Source: Pseudoalteromonas aurantia
GTDB lineage: Bacteria > Pseudomonadota > Gammaproteobacteria > Enterobacterales > Alteromonadaceae
Direction: 5' to 3'
DNA: 63,045 nucleotides
NCBI RefSeq assembly: GCF_005886875.1
Contig: NZ_PNBY01000030.1
Coordinates: forward strand, 1-63,045
Shown here: positions 6,954-16,617 of the stretch, in pieces
Layout of the letters: every line of letters begins with the position of its first letter
Position numbering within the stretch: the first letter of the stretch is position 1
The notes under the pieces: generated by a model
Database searches by the model: none
What the model was told of the DNA's origin: nothing
Seen by the model: the letters and a program-made list of their open reading frames with translations, nothing else
Program-made: the position numbers and the translations under genes

Positions 6954-9653
6954 CTAACCGCAATTTGTATTCCATAAACGAAGGTATAAATTAGGCCTAG
7001 CCGCCTTTAGAGCGTCGATATCAGCACATGGTAGGTTAGAATTATAACTCAGTGATAAGCGCTCTAGCTTGCTCAATGTAGGCAAGGCAGACAAGTCACG
7101 AATATCAGTGTGTTCTAAGTTTAAGTGTGTTAACCCTGGAAAGCTGCTGAGCTTTGCAGGGTCTAATAAGTTGATATACTCTAAATTTAGCGACGTTAAT
7201 GAAGGAGCAATAAATGTGCTAATGCTAAATTTTTGCGTACTTCTGATGCTCAGGCTTTTGACATGCCCAGGCAGTGTCACCCCTTCTAAATGAGTTAATG
7301 TACTATTATACAGTTCAATGTTATTCAAGTGTGCGAGTTGAGCGAGCACCGGTCTGTTCAGTATTTCACCAGAATTAAGATATCTGAAACTTAGAGAGGT
7401 AAGGTTTGAAAATTGCTCTATACCCGCGAGAGACTCGATCGCTGAGGAACCACATGTCCTAATTTGTGTCACTTTGGCCGCGTCTCTTACATCTTTTAGA
7501 CATTCAGCTATAGCTGGATCAGTAATTAGTTCAAAGTTAATTGGTTGTTCAATACAGTTATAAGATTGTTTGTAATTGATATCCGCGAACGTATTTTTTA
7601 GGAACTCTAAGTCGGCACATAGAATGTTATATGAATGCTCTAAATCTAATGTATTTAAATTGGTTAAGCTGGATAATGCCTTTGCTGATAAAAGCTCATC
7701 AAAATAGCGTAATGAGAGGCTGGTCAGGCCGGTTAATTGTGTGAGTGGAGCTATATCTGATACTTCAAAACTCGTTAGTTTGAGCGCTTTTAGGTTAGAG
7801 TAGCCAGATAATACGGTGATATCGGTTACGTTACTGAACCCGCTTAACTCCAGCGATTCTAGACGGGCATTTTGAGATAATTGAGAGATATCAGTAAGCT
7901 CACTACTATCAGTGCGGATCGATACATTTTTTAAGTTCGGTAGCGCCCCCAAGCTTGGTAATGTATCCAGAGTGTTCAAGTTTAGGTTTAATTCTTCTAA
8001 TGCAACTATTTTTTCTATGACTTCGATATTTTCAATTGTACTCGTTTCAGCTTTTAATTTTTTTAACTGAGATGAGTTTTGCAAAATAGTTGCGTCTAAA
8101 TGAGTGCTGTAGTATGAACTTGCACTTAGTGCTAGCTCTGATAAATTTGGTAGCTGACTGATAACTGATAAGTTACTAATGCTGCCAATACGTTCAACAT
8201 TCAAGTACTCTATTTTTGGGGTGAACTCTAACCAGTCAATGTCATTTAATTCTGAATTGTTGCGCACATCAAATTTTAATAACTCTGGCATACTTTTTAC
8301 AAAGCTGACTGAGTTCAGATCAGTATTGTTTAGTATCAGAGATGTCATTTGGGTCAAGTTTGCCAAATTTTCTGGACTCACCAGTGCATAGTTAGTAATT
8401 ACTAATTCGGTTAGTTCAGTTAGATCGCTAAGAAGCGCAGTATCAAAATCAGAACTTGAATATCCACCTTGGAGCACTAACTTTTCTAAGTCAGTCATTG
8501 CACTAATGAAGGTTAAATCTGTGAAGTTGTGATTTACTAATGACAGAGATGTCAAATTTGTTAAAAGAGAGAGTGCGGTTGAGTCGGCAGCTGATATATT
8601 TTCAAAAGAAAGCTCTTTCATTGCGGGCATTACAGTAAGAAATGACAATGATTGGAAGTTACTAATCTTACGCAGCGCTAAGCTTTCTAGGTTAATAAGG
8701 GGCTTTATATGGGCTTCATTTACACTTACAGAGTCTAATTTTAAATGGGTGAGATTAGTGAGTGTACTTAAATGCGCTTCATCAAAGTCACGACCTTTCA
8801 CATAGTTCAGGTGTGTCAGAGTATTTGGCAGTGTATTGAACTTGATATGCAATCTACTATGATAATAATGCTGCTCTGCATTAAATGTCAGCTGTGTTAA
8901 ATTACTAAACTTATCTAGGCTGATTGTCTGGTTTTCAAAGCCGTAGGCACCTTGAACAATTGATAATGTCGTTAAAGACTCTAGTTGTTCAACAACAGTG
9001 ATATCATCAATTGGGTTATTTATTAAGGTGAGGTTTTGTAGTGAACTTATATTGGCTAAAGGCGCAATGTCTGAAATTTGAGTACCTTCTAAATGTACTG
9101 ATTTCAAGTTTGTAAATTTGTTCAAGTCATCCAATGTTGATACTGGGCTGTTAATACATGTCAGTGAATCTGAACCCATATCCATATTTGTACTGAGTGC
9201 GCAGCTCAATAGGGCTTGATCACTAATTTTTTCTTCAGAGATAGCCTCATATGCTTCAAGTGATACTGAGAAGTCTTTACTTGTAGTCGCTGCTTTATCA
9301 TCTGTCACAGTGAGGCGCAAAACAATATTTTCAGATGTATCTATATCAGGTGCTGTGAATTGAATACTTGCCGTTTCCAAACCTGTTATTGTAAGTGTAG
9401 TGCCGGAAACTTGCTCCCATGCATAGCTTGCAATTGTGCCGTCAGAGTCTGTTGCGTTTGCAGTAATAGTCAGCTCTGCTCGCTCCATAACGGTTAAATC
9501 AGAGATATCTGGTATTTCAGGTGCTACATTTGTAGGTGTTGTACCTGTGACTGGTGTTTGAGCAGATGAGTTAGAACTGCCACCGCCACATGCGGTTAAA
9601 GCTAAAGTAAGAAGCGATACTGCTAATCCTTTAGATGTATGTAATCTATTCAT
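6954..9653 (-). CDS. Large leucine-rich-repeat surface lipoprotein
   Basis: Predicted lipoprotein of 899 aa. A signal peptide ends in the lipobox LTAC at residues 19-22, followed by a Gly/Ser-rich linker. Residues about 45-135 form an Ig-like PKD/REJ-type domain (ITANATDSDGTIASYAWEQVSG). From about residue 150 to the end there are many leucine-rich repeats of the internalin type (SDIAPL, LTSLSLV, NLTHLKLDS spacing of about 22-24), interrupted near 690-750 by a second Cys-containing capping segment and ending with paired cysteines. Such proteins are usually exposed on the outer membrane and bind proteins or glycans; the partner cannot be predicted. The gene is monocistronic, with a strong terminator downstream. 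The start ATG at 9653 has AGGGA just upstream. Confidence 0.85.
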   Translation of the reverse strand: MNRLHTSKGLAVSLLTLALTACGGGSSNSSAQTPVTGTTPTNVAPEIPDISDLTVMERAELTITANATDSDGTIASYAWEQVSGTTLTITGLETASIQFTAPDIDTSENIVLRLTVTDDKAATTSKDFSVSLEAYEAISEEKISDQALLSCALSTNMDMGSDSLTCINSPVSTLDDLNKFTNLKSVHLEGTQISDIAPLANISSLQNLTLINNPIDDITVVEQLESLTTLSIVQGAYGFENQTISLDKFSNLTQLTFNAEQHYYHSRLHIKFNTLPNTLTHLNYVKGRDFDEAHLSTLTNLTHLKLDSVSVNEAHIKPLINLESLALRKISNFQSLSFLTVMPAMKELSFENISAADSTALSLLTNLTSLSLVNHNFTDLTFISAMTDLEKLVLQGGYSSSDFDTALLSDLTELTELVITNYALVSPENLANLTQMTSLILNNTDLNSVSFVKSMPELLKFDVRNNSELNDIDWLEFTPKIEYLNVERIGSISNLSVISQLPNLSELALSASSYYSTHLDATILQNSSQLKKLKAETSTIENIEVIEKIVALEELNLNLNTLDTLPSLGALPNLKNVSIRTDSSELTDISQLSQNARLESLELSGFSNVTDITVLSGYSNLKALKLTSFEVSDIAPLTQLTGLTSLSLRYFDELLSAKALSSLTNLNTLDLEHSYNILCADLEFLKNTFADINYKQSYNCIEQPINFELITDPAIAECLKDVRDAAKVTQIRTCGSSAIESLAGIEQFSNLTSLSFRYLNSGEILNRPVLAQLAHLNNIELYNSTLTHLEGVTLPGHVKSLSIRSTQKFSISTFIAPSLTSLNLEYINLLDPAKLSSFPGLTHLNLEHTDIRDLSALPTLSKLERLSLSYNSNLPCADIDALKAARPNLYLRLWNTNCG

Positions 9654-9795
9654 AGTTCCCTAGTTCTTAGTATCATTAATAAAGAAGTCTTCAATGGCAA
9701 TTGTACTATTTATAGGTATGAAAGTAATCATTTTACGATATGTATCTAGGATATTATGAACCATGCATAATATGAGATGTGAGGGGGGGACCTCG

Positions 9796-10602
9796 TTATT
9801 TTCTTAAATATTGCCCTGGCGTGCAGTTAAATGCTTTTTTAAATGCCGTGTTAAACGCAGAGCTTGATTCAAAGCCGAGTTGTTCAGCAATTATTTGCTG
9901 AGTATGACCTGCCTCGAGCATTTCAACTGCGCGCAATGCTCTGAGCTTTTGCTTCCATTGGCTAAAGTTCATCGAAAAGCTTCTATTAAACAGCCTATTA
10001 AGTGTGCGACTTGAGGCGCCAACTTGTTCACTCCATTGTTCTAATGTGTTGGGGTTACCTGGGTTTGCGTGTAGTTCACTAATGATAGGTATGAGGCGCT
10101 TGTCTTGAGCCGTGGGGAGAAAAAATGCACTGGTTTGTGCCATTTTGAGCCTGTCGATGAATACTTGTACAAAGCGCAGCGTGCTGTCGTCTAAAGCATA
10201 ATCGGTTGGCCACCGACACACTTCTAAAATCATCGCTTTTAATAGATCATCAACATGGAGTATTTTTGCGTCGGCACCTAAAACATCAACATACTTTTTT
10301 TCAATATAGACGCTACGAAAGTGCCCGCCATAGCGACAAAATGTCTCATGGGGCAGATTAGGTGGGATCCAAAGTGCTTGGTCAGGTGGAATAACAAAGC
10401 GACCAACAGGGGTCCTAACCGTCAATACGCCATTGCTTGTATAGGCTAATTGACCCCAAGTATGTTGGTGAGTCTGTACGTGTTGCCAAGGCGGCATAGT
10501 TGTTGGTCGTGGATAAATGGGTTTATCGATCTGTGTAAGTTTTATGCGAGCTTTTACACTTTGCCACGGGTTTTGTGTCTGATCTGATAAACCATCTGTC
10601 AT
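9796..10602 (-). CDS. AraC family transcriptional regulator
   Basis: 268 aa. Residues about 35-130 form a cupin-like sensing domain (HQHTWGQLAY, WIPPNLPHE). Residues about 165-268 form the double helix-turn-helix of AraC/XylS regulators, ending in the family signature around FESSSAFNTAFKKAFNCTPGQYLR. This architecture is typical of regulators that sense small molecules and control an adjacent exporter. The gene is divergent from the MFS transporter at 10706 with about 100 bases between starts, so it most likely regulates that gene. The ligand is unknown. Confidence 0.9.
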   Translation of the reverse strand: MTDGLSDQTQNPWQSVKARIKLTQIDKPIYPRPTTMPPWQHVQTHQHTWGQLAYTSNGVLTVRTPVGRFVIPPDQALWIPPNLPHETFCRYGGHFRSVYIEKKYVDVLGADAKILHVDDLLKAMILEVCRWPTDYALDDSTLRFVQVFIDRLKMAQTSAFFLPTAQDKRLIPIISELHANPGNPNTLEQWSEQVGASSRTLNRLFNRSFSMNFSQWKQKLRALRAVEMLEAGHTQQIIAEQLGFESSSAFNTAFKKAFNCTPGQYLRK

Positions 10603-10705
10603 TTTAGGTAATTTTGGTCATTTATTTTTGAGCATACAATAATCACGTTCTTTAAACAATCGATAGATTTTGATCATAAACTTTGTTGTGCTTTGGAAGG
10701 GTAAT

Positions 10706-11881
10706 ATGAATAACAAAATGAGTTTGGTTACTATGCGTTCCCCATTTGGTTTTTTAGCCATCGCTACGTCTATTATGGCAATCACGTTTGCTGGATGGAT
10801 GGCGTTACTCAATAACTTTGCAATAGAAGCTGCCCAATTTACCGGTGCGAATATGGGGGTGCTTCAATCCTTACGAGAGATCCCCGGCTTACTCGCTTTT
10901 ACTGCCGTGTTTGTATTATTAGTTTTAAAGGAGCAAACATTTGCCTTGGTCAGCTTGTGTTTATTGTCAATAGGGGTTGCGGTGACAGGCCTATTTCCCA
11001 CTATTTATGGGTTATATGCTACAACGGTCTTAATGTCGATTGGCTTTCATTACTTTGAAACAATCAATCAATCGCTGAGTTTACAGTGGTTTAATAAAAA
11101 TGAAGCCCCGCAACAGTTAGGACGGCTGATGTCAATTAAGTCAATGGCCTCATTGCTGACTTATGCTGCGATTTGGTTGTCTGTTACCTTTTTTGTGACA
11201 GACTACCCATGGTTATATTTATCAATTGGCGGGGTAGGGCTATTGTTCACGATATACCTTATTATTGCTTTTCCTTCCTTTACCATGTCGTCGACCCAGC
11301 ATAAAAAAATTGTTTTACGTAAAAAGTATAGTTTGTATTACATACTGCTATTTTTTTCTGGGGCACGTAGACAGATTTTTATGGTATTTGCGGGCTTTTT
11401 GATGGTTGAAAAGTTTGGGTTTGACGTGGCGCAGATCACCGCCTTATATATGGTTAATCATCTTATAAATATTTTTGTGGCACCAAAGATTGGACAGATG
11501 ATTAGTAAAATAGGTGAGCAGAAAACGCTAACTATTGAGTACTCGGGCCTTGTTTTGGTTTTTATTGGTTATGCGGTCGTTGACTCTGCTATGTTTGCGG
11601 CGGCGTTGTATTTAATCGATCATTTGTTTTTCGCGATGGCCATTGCATTAAAAACATACTTTCAAAAAATTGCAGATTCTGAAGATATTGCGGCGACGGC
11701 CAGTGTGAGTTTTACCATTAATCATATTGCTGCAGTGGTTATTCCTGCAGCTTTCGGTATGGTGTGGCTGTACGACCAAGCCCTAGTATTTTATTTTGGT
11801 GCGGGGCTAGCTGCGTGCTCACTGTTATTGAGCCAATTTGTTACGCTGCATTTAGATAAGCTGTCATTACGCGGCTCATAA
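10706..11881 (+). CDS. MFS transporter, partner of AraC regulator
   Basis: About 391 aa with roughly 12 hydrophobic segments in two halves joined by a basic loop (HKKIVLRKKYSLYY), consistent with a major facilitator superfamily transporter. Start: the ATG at 10706 is preceded by GGAAGGG; in-frame non-ATG codons upstream at 10670 have no such site. The substrate is not recognisable. Divergence from the AraC gene suggests inducible export or uptake of the ligand sensed by that regulator. A terminator hairpin follows the stop, overlapping the end of the convergent LysR gene. Confidence 0.85.
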   Translation: MNNKMSLVTMRSPFGFLAIATSIMAITFAGWMALLNNFAIEAAQFTGANMGVLQSLREIPGLLAFTAVFVLLVLKEQTFALVSLCLLSIGVAVTGLFPTIYGLYATTVLMSIGFHYFETINQSLSLQWFNKNEAPQQLGRLMSIKSMASLLTYAAIWLSVTFFVTDYPWLYLSIGGVGLLFTIYLIIAFPSFTMSSTQHKKIVLRKKYSLYYILLFFSGARRQIFMVFAGFLMVEKFGFDVAQITALYMVNHLINIFVAPKIGQMISKIGEQKTLTIEYSGLVLVFIGYAVVDSAMFAAALYLIDHLFFAMAIALKTYFQKIADSEDIAATASVSFTINHIAAVVIPAAFGMVWLYDQALVFYFGAGLAACSLLLSQFVTLHLDKLSLRGS

Positions 11882-11908
11882 TGTATCAGTGAACATCGAT
11901 TTCTTATT

Positions 11909-11942
11909 GGCTGACGGCTATAACGCCGTTAGCCCTTCTTTT
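11909..11942 (+). terminator. Rho-independent terminator of the MFS gene
   Basis: A 10-bp stem (GGCTGACGGC at 11909-11918 and GCCGTTAGCC at 11925-11934, one G-U pair, 6-nt loop) is followed by CTTCTTTT. It terminates the + strand MFS transcript and overlaps the last codons of the convergent LysR gene. Confidence 0.75.
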
Positions 11943-12802
11943 ATATGATCGATAAATAAACGGGTTTTGAGTGGCACAAAGGTGCTTTTAGGGTAGTAAG
12001 CCCAAAGCTGTTTGGTTGCGGAGTGTAAAGAAGGGAATAAAGGCACTAAGCTACCTTCACCAAGTTGCTTACTGATATAAGTAGGAGAGATAAAAATAAC
12101 TCCCATACCTTGAATAGCCGCTTCTAAAATTGAGTCTAAATTGTCAGACACAAAATTATAATTCTGAAATAAGAAGCGCGTTCCGTCACTCAGCTCAATA
12201 TGGCCTTTTTTTTGATAATAGTTACTGAGCAGCATTTTGTGTGCTTGAAGCTCTTGGAGGTTTTTTATTGGTGGGTGTTTATCAATGTAATCTGGTGAGG
12301 CAAACAACTGCATTTGATAGTTTAATAGCCGTGTTCCTTTATGTGCTAATGAATCAAATTCATCATATTGTCGAGTGATCACTAAATCGTTTTGTAAATC
12401 TGGTAATGCACCAGGGTTAAGAACATTAAGCTGCACGTTCACTTTTGGATAAAGGCTTAAGAACTGTCTAATGTGTGGCAGTAACACGCGACTGCCTACA
12501 GCTAGTGTTGCTGCAATCTTCAAGGTACCTGTAGGTACTTTGGTGCTCTCATGACTGTGATTTATCATTTCTTCAAATTGGCTGAGAAGTGCGTTTGCTT
12601 TGGGTAAAAAACTGTGTCCTTCTTCAGTGAGATTTACTTGTCGAGTAGTACGTGTAAACAAGCTCAAACCCAATTGTTTTTCTAACCAGTCGATCCGTTT
12701 ACTCATTGCCGAAGCTGAGATCTCTAGGTGTTCAGCTGCTACGGTAAAGCTTTTATGCTTAACGAGTGCAGTAAAGCTGCGGGTTGCAGTTAGCCAATCC
12801 AT
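11918..12802 (-). CDS. LysR family transcriptional regulator
   Basis: About 294 aa. Residues 1-60 hold the N-terminal winged helix-turn-helix typical of LysR proteins (FTVAAEHLEISASAMSKRIDWLE). From about residue 90 it has the periplasmic-binding-protein-like effector domain. Start: the ATG at 12802 has AGGA seven bases upstream and begins at the conserved MDWL start; the longer frame to 12835 is rejected. It is divergent from the Bcr/CflA-like transporter at 12905 (about 100 bases between starts) and so probably controls it. The effector is unknown. Confidence 0.9.
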   Translation of the reverse strand: MDWLTATRSFTALVKHKSFTVAAEHLEISASAMSKRIDWLEKQLGLSLFTRTTRQVNLTEEGHSFLPKANALLSQFEEMINHSHESTKVPTGTLKIAATLAVGSRVLLPHIRQFLSLYPKVNVQLNVLNPGALPDLQNDLVITRQYDEFDSLAHKGTRLLNYQMQLFASPDYIDKHPPIKNLQELQAHKMLLSNYYQKKGHIELSDGTRFLFQNYNFVSDNLDSILEAAIQGMGVIFISPTYISKQLGEGSLVPLFPSLHSATKQLWAYYPKSTFVPLKTRLFIDHIKEGLTAL

Positions 12803-12904
12803 ATTAATTCCTAGTAAGAAATAATGTTTTGCCAATTACAGTGTTTTTAGTCAGTAAAGTAAAGATTATAGTGTATAAAAATCACTCTGTATGGAACATA
12901 GTAT

Positions 12905-14107
12905 ATGTTGGGATTGGCTATTTTATTGTTGTCATGTTCGCAGCTTGCCAGCCAAATCTTTTTACCTGCATTACCTCAAATAGCAGACAGTTTGGCGTTA
13001 AGTACAGTGCAAAGCCAAGCGATGGTCACGGGGTATTTTATATGCTTGGGCGCATCGCAGTTAGTTGTAGGACCACTGCGAGATAAGTTCGGTGATAGGC
13101 CTATTTTTTTTGCGGGTCAAAGTACTTTCATCTTTGGCACTTTATTGTGTGCAGTGGCTACGACCGCAGAGTTATTCACGGTGGGGCGTGTTTTACAAGG
13201 CATTGGTGCAGCAGCGCCTTTATTAATAAGTAGAACATTATTAATCGCGACTTTAAGCGGCCCACAATTAAAAATGGCGATGGCTCAGTTGGCGTTGGTA
13301 TCCAGTGGTGTTGCGATATTGGCTCCTCTCATCGGGGGAACGCTTGCGTATGTGGCAAATTGGCAATTTATAGCATGGTTATTAGCGGGGTATTTTAGTG
13401 TAACAGCCGTGGTGGGTTGGTGGATATTACCCATCGGAGCTTATGTGCCCGCGATGAACTCCATTCGACCAAAGTATTTGCTAAGACAATATGGCCAATT
13501 ACTAAAAGAAGGTCAGTTTCTTGCGATTGCAGCATTTAAATGGTTGCCCACTTTTCTTTATTTAACGACTCAATTGTACTTTCCGTTTTTATTACAGCAG
13601 TATTTTCAACTCACGGAACAGCAATTTGGCATGGTGATGATGTTGCCAATGAGTGGGTTGTTGATCGGTGCATTTATCAGTAAATGTTTGCATAAAACGA
13701 TGAATGAACTTGCCTTGTTTGCGTTTTTTTGGCCTTTATTGATCGTAAGCGCCATGTGTTACAGCTTACTCCCATTTAGTCTATTTAATGCATTGCTTGG
13801 ATATGGTTTTATCATGGTTGTTTTTGGGGGCTATTTTGCAGCTTATATGCAATTGCTTGGTGTGCATTATGCTGCACAAGCCGGCAGTGCGAATGCATTG
13901 GTGGGGGCGGTTGAGTTATTGGGGTTCACTTTATTGGCTGTAGGCTGCAATGCTTACTTCATACATTCGCTTAATGACCTTGCCTGGGTAACTATGTTAG
14001 CCGCTGCGTTATTATTATTCGCTTGGCTTAAGTTATTACCCCAGAGGATTTTCTTTAATGATGTTTTTCAGCATATAGCGCGCAAAGTAGTAGGGAATAG
14101 AGAATGA
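12905..14107 (+). CDS. MFS drug-efflux type transporter (Bcr/CflA-like)
   Basis: 400 aa with 12 hydrophobic segments. The first segment ends in FLPALPQIADSL, followed by VVGPLRDKFGDRPIFFAG, the motif A loop between helices 2 and 3, and by the motif C-like segment LAPLIGGTLAY in helix 5. These match the 12-helix drug:H+ antiporter (Bcr/CflA) group, though the substrate cannot be assigned. Its stop overlaps the start of the GNAT gene (ATGA at 14104-14107), giving translational coupling. The divergent LysR gene is the likely regulator. Confidence 0.85.
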   Translation: MLGLAILLLSCSQLASQIFLPALPQIADSLALSTVQSQAMVTGYFICLGASQLVVGPLRDKFGDRPIFFAGQSTFIFGTLLCAVATTAELFTVGRVLQGIGAAAPLLISRTLLIATLSGPQLKMAMAQLALVSSGVAILAPLIGGTLAYVANWQFIAWLLAGYFSVTAVVGWWILPIGAYVPAMNSIRPKYLLRQYGQLLKEGQFLAIAAFKWLPTFLYLTTQLYFPFLLQQYFQLTEQQFGMVMMLPMSGLLIGAFISKCLHKTMNELALFAFFWPLLIVSAMCYSLLPFSLFNALLGYGFIMVVFGGYFAAYMQLLGVHYAAQAGSANALVGAVELLGFTLLAVGCNAYFIHSLNDLAWVTMLAAALLLFAWLKLLPQRIFFNDVFQHIARKVVGNRE

Positions 14108-14625
14108 AATTTTGTACATCCAGATTAACAATAAGACCGATGACTATGGCGGATCTTCACGCGAGTTTTGCGCACCGTAGTTGTCCACAAACATCTCGTT
14201 ATATCAGCGATCAGATCACTTTTGCACAGGCAAAGCAGCGTTTAGTTGAGAATTGTCAGCCTTGGTTAGGTGAAGAAAACCAGAGATTGGCGCTGGCCAT
14301 TACACTTAATGGATCGAATGAGCTGATCGGGGAAGTGATGTTTAAGTATATCAACAAGACCAGTTTAGTCGGAGAGATAGGATATAGACTAAAAAAAGAG
14401 GTGATAGGCAAAGGGTATGCTTTTGAAGCCGTCGATGCCTTCATTACACAGTTATTTTCACAGCTCGAGGTTATAAAAATAGTGGCGGTATGTGCTGTTG
14501 ATAACACGCCCTCATGGCGGTTAATGGAAAAACTGCAGATGCAAAGAGAGGGGGTATTTAAATCTCACTTTTTAATTGGAGGTGAGCGGTTAGATGCCTA
14601 TAGCTATGGTATCTGTCGTCCTTAA
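14104..14625 (+). CDS. GNAT acetyltransferase, RimJ/RimL-like
   Basis: 173 aa. It opens with SRLTIRPMTMADL, typical of RimJ/RimL-type acetyltransferases, and has a GYRLKKEVIGKGYAFEA acetyl-CoA loop near residue 96 and the C-terminal NTPSWRLMEKLQMQREG block near residue 135. Proteins of this group acetylate protein N-termini, amino sugars, aminoglycosides or other small molecules. Coupling to an efflux pump through an ATGA overlap suggests a resistance or detoxification pair, which is inference. Confidence 0.85.
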   Translation: MKFCTSRLTIRPMTMADLHASFAHRSCPQTSRYISDQITFAQAKQRLVENCQPWLGEENQRLALAITLNGSNELIGEVMFKYINKTSLVGEIGYRLKKEVIGKGYAFEAVDAFITQLFSQLEVIKIVAVCAVDNTPSWRLMEKLQMQREGVFKSHFLIGGERLDAYSYGICRP

Positions 14626-14725
14626 GCATATTATTCTGCTTTGCGCTTTATTCATATCAGTAATATGAGCTTGAAATGAACGTGATCATTCTAAGGGGGG
14701 AAAGTCAATCTTTCATTGGAGTGTG

Positions 14726-14762
14726 TTACTCATACAGAATAACCGTATGAGTAATTTTCTTT
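14726..14762 (+). terminator. Rho-independent terminator after transporter-GNAT operon
   Basis: A perfect 10-bp stem (TTACTCATAC at 14726-14735, complement at 14745-14754, 9-nt loop) is followed by TTTTCTTT. It lies 100 bases past the GNAT stop and also faces the end of the convergent DUF1707 gene. Confidence 0.7.
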
Positions 14763-14815
14763 ATGATTTCAGTCACCCAGTTAAAGCGCCTTTTTTTGTA
14801 CTGTATACAATGACA

Positions 14816-15499
14816 TTAATGTGATTTGTTACGCTTACTTTGATCATCAAATAGATCTTTAAGATGATCAGCAAATTGCTTTAGCGACTGCTTCATAGAT
14901 TGCTTCATCGTGACATCAACACTGCCCAAAATCACTCTGCCTTTAATATGTAAATGCGGCCGTTGCCCAGTGACTGTGACGTTTTCAAGCGAGCTCTTAT
15001 CACTGTTAACCGATCCTAAAATATTTTTAGTGCTGGTGGTGACGTCTATATTATCAGGGACGATGAACGCATCACTGCCCAAAATACAATCGATATGTAT
15101 CGTAACGTTAGGGTGTGTAAATACTGCATTTCTAAAATCGAGTGTGACAGAGCCTGAATAATTTTTAATATAAATATCTTTAGGTACTACCCATGCCCCA
15201 GAACGGTTATCAGAACTCAAAATTGAGGTAATATTTAGCTGGGCATTATTTTCTGTTGATGCCGTGAATTTAGGTTGTACGCACGATAGTTTTTCTGCTT
15301 GATAGCGTGGATCTGTTTGTAGCGGAAGATCGGCTGTTAGTGCCGTAAGATCGTCTGGAGCGTCGCATGCATATGCTTGATCTAGTCGGCGTTCAAACGC
15401 ATCTGCCGAGATCTCACCATGGCTATAATTTAGGATCAGTTGATCAATGACTTCTTCTTTTACTTTTTCTAGGGGTCTATCTGATGTTGGGACTGACAT
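14816..15499 (-). CDS. DUF1707 / LiaF-like protein
   Basis: 227 aa without signal peptide or membrane segment. Residues about 20-60 match the DUF1707 (SHOCT-like) domain (ILNYSHGEISADAFERRLDQAY). The C-terminal half is a beta-rich LiaF/cell-wall-active-antibiotic response type region with repeated I-x-GS turns (CILGSDAFIVP, NILGSVNS, VILGSVDV). The family pairing is usually found in Gram-positive cell-envelope stress proteins and some proteobacteria; no function is established here. Start: the ATG at 15499 has GGAG five bases upstream. It stands alone, so its context is uninformative. Confidence 0.75.
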   Translation of the reverse strand: MSVPTSDRPLEKVKEEVIDQLILNYSHGEISADAFERRLDQAYACDAPDDLTALTADLPLQTDPRYQAEKLSCVQPKFTASTENNAQLNITSILSSDNRSGAWVVPKDIYIKNYSGSVTLDFRNAVFTHPNVTIHIDCILGSDAFIVPDNIDVTTSTKNILGSVNSDKSSLENVTVTGQRPHLHIKGRVILGSVDVTMKQSMKQSLKQFADHLKDLFDDQSKRNKSH

Positions 15500-15678
15500 A
15501 CATTCTCCGTTATTGTCTGGTGAGTGAACTTACACAGTATGAAGCAATATTAAGACCATTTATTTTATTGTTTACTATCAGTATATTATAATTTTTGATG
15601 TTATTTTACACACTATAATATAGTAATAATGACTAAATTATAGTTAAAAAACGCGCTGACATATTTCTGTATGGCTTG

Positions 15679-16617
15679 TTATTTTGTGAGCTTTTTAATT
15701 TTTTTTTGGATGCGTATTTTTTCCGCGTAGCGAACATGTTTGCTGATCCAGTGCGCTATTTTTTCCATGAGCTTAGGCGGAAAATCATGGCCAAGCTCAG
15801 GAACTATTTTAAGCTTGGACTTTTGAATGAGTTTAGCGGTATTAATGCCTTCAGAAATAGGAAAAAGTGGATCAGCAGCCCCATGGATCACCAAGGTGGG
15901 TGCTTTAATTTTTTTGATTAAGTGCGTTCTTTTTCCAGTGGCTGTGATCGCACAGAGCTGTCGTTTTATGCCACTAGGATTGTGTGCTCTATCAATTTGT
16001 TCAGCTGCCTGCGCTTTTAAGACTGATTCTTGAGGTTGAAAAAGTGGACTCCCTATTGTTTGATTGAGCTTGACGTTGTAATTAATTGCAGCGTCACGTG
16101 TCGCTGGCTTTAGGCTCCATGGGGCAAGTTTTACAATTGTTTTTAAAGTGGTTGCAGAAAAGCTTATTACATTGGGAGTCGACATGATAGAGGTGAGGCT
16201 TAAGACTTTCTTTTTGTATTTCGCCGCAATGATTTGCGCGATCATGCCTCCCATAGATGCTCCGACTAAGTGGGCGCGTGATATTTTTAGTTCTTGCATC
16301 AGGCAGATCACATCTTCTGCCATATCTTCAAGTGAATAAGGTGCACTTTTCCCCAAAGAAAAGTGCTTGTTAAGCCAGATTGAAAATAAGCTGGGCGCAT
16401 CGCGCTCATTAAGTTGACTAGATAACCCAACATCACGGTTATCAAATCGTATTACCCGAAAATTATTATTTACTAAAGCATCATAAAACCCATCAGGCCA
16501 CACTGTCATTTGCGCACCTAACCCCATAATCAAAATAATAGCGGGTGCACTTTTCTTCCCTTCGTCTTGGTAGTGAATATACAGGCCACTTTTTGTTTGG
16601 ATCTGTTGTATTGCCAC
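15679..16617 (-). CDS. Alpha/beta hydrolase
   Basis: 312 aa, classical alpha/beta-hydrolase fold. An oxyanion-type IMGLGAQMTVWP occurs near residue 30, the nucleophile elbow GASMGG near residue 120, the acid in HGAADPLFP near 248, and the His in LGHDFPP near 277. Related proteins are esterases or haloalkane/perhydrolase-like enzymes of unknown substrate, often annotated as PldB-like or 3-oxoadipate enol-lactonase-like. The C-terminus is unusually lysine-rich. The reading frame opens at a GTG (16617) with no good ribosome-binding site and has no upstream ATG, so the exact start is uncertain. Confidence 0.85.
   Translation of the reverse strand: MAIQQIQTKSGLYIHYQDEGKKSAPAIILIMGLGAQMTVWPDGFYDALVNNNFRVIRFDNRDVGLSSQLNERDAPSLFSIWLNKHFSLGKSAPYSLEDMAEDVICLMQELKISRAHLVGASMGGMIAQIIAAKYKKKVLSLTSIMSTPNVISFSATTLKTIVKLAPWSLKPATRDAAINYNVKLNQTIGSPLFQPQESVLKAQAAEQIDRAHNPSGIKRQLCAITATGKRTHLIKKIKAPTLVIHGAADPLFPISEGINTAKLIQKSKLKIVPELGHDFPPKLMEKIAHWISKHVRYAEKIRIQKKIKKLTK

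Noticed and set aside
10618..10812. Short minus-strand frame between the AraC and MFS genes
   Set aside because: It overlaps the start of the MFS gene and the shared promoter region; no motif or ribosome-binding site.
12829..13086. 85-residue frame overlapping the Bcr/CflA-like transporter start
   Set aside because: It is out of frame with a well-supported transporter and its composition is that of a shadow frame.
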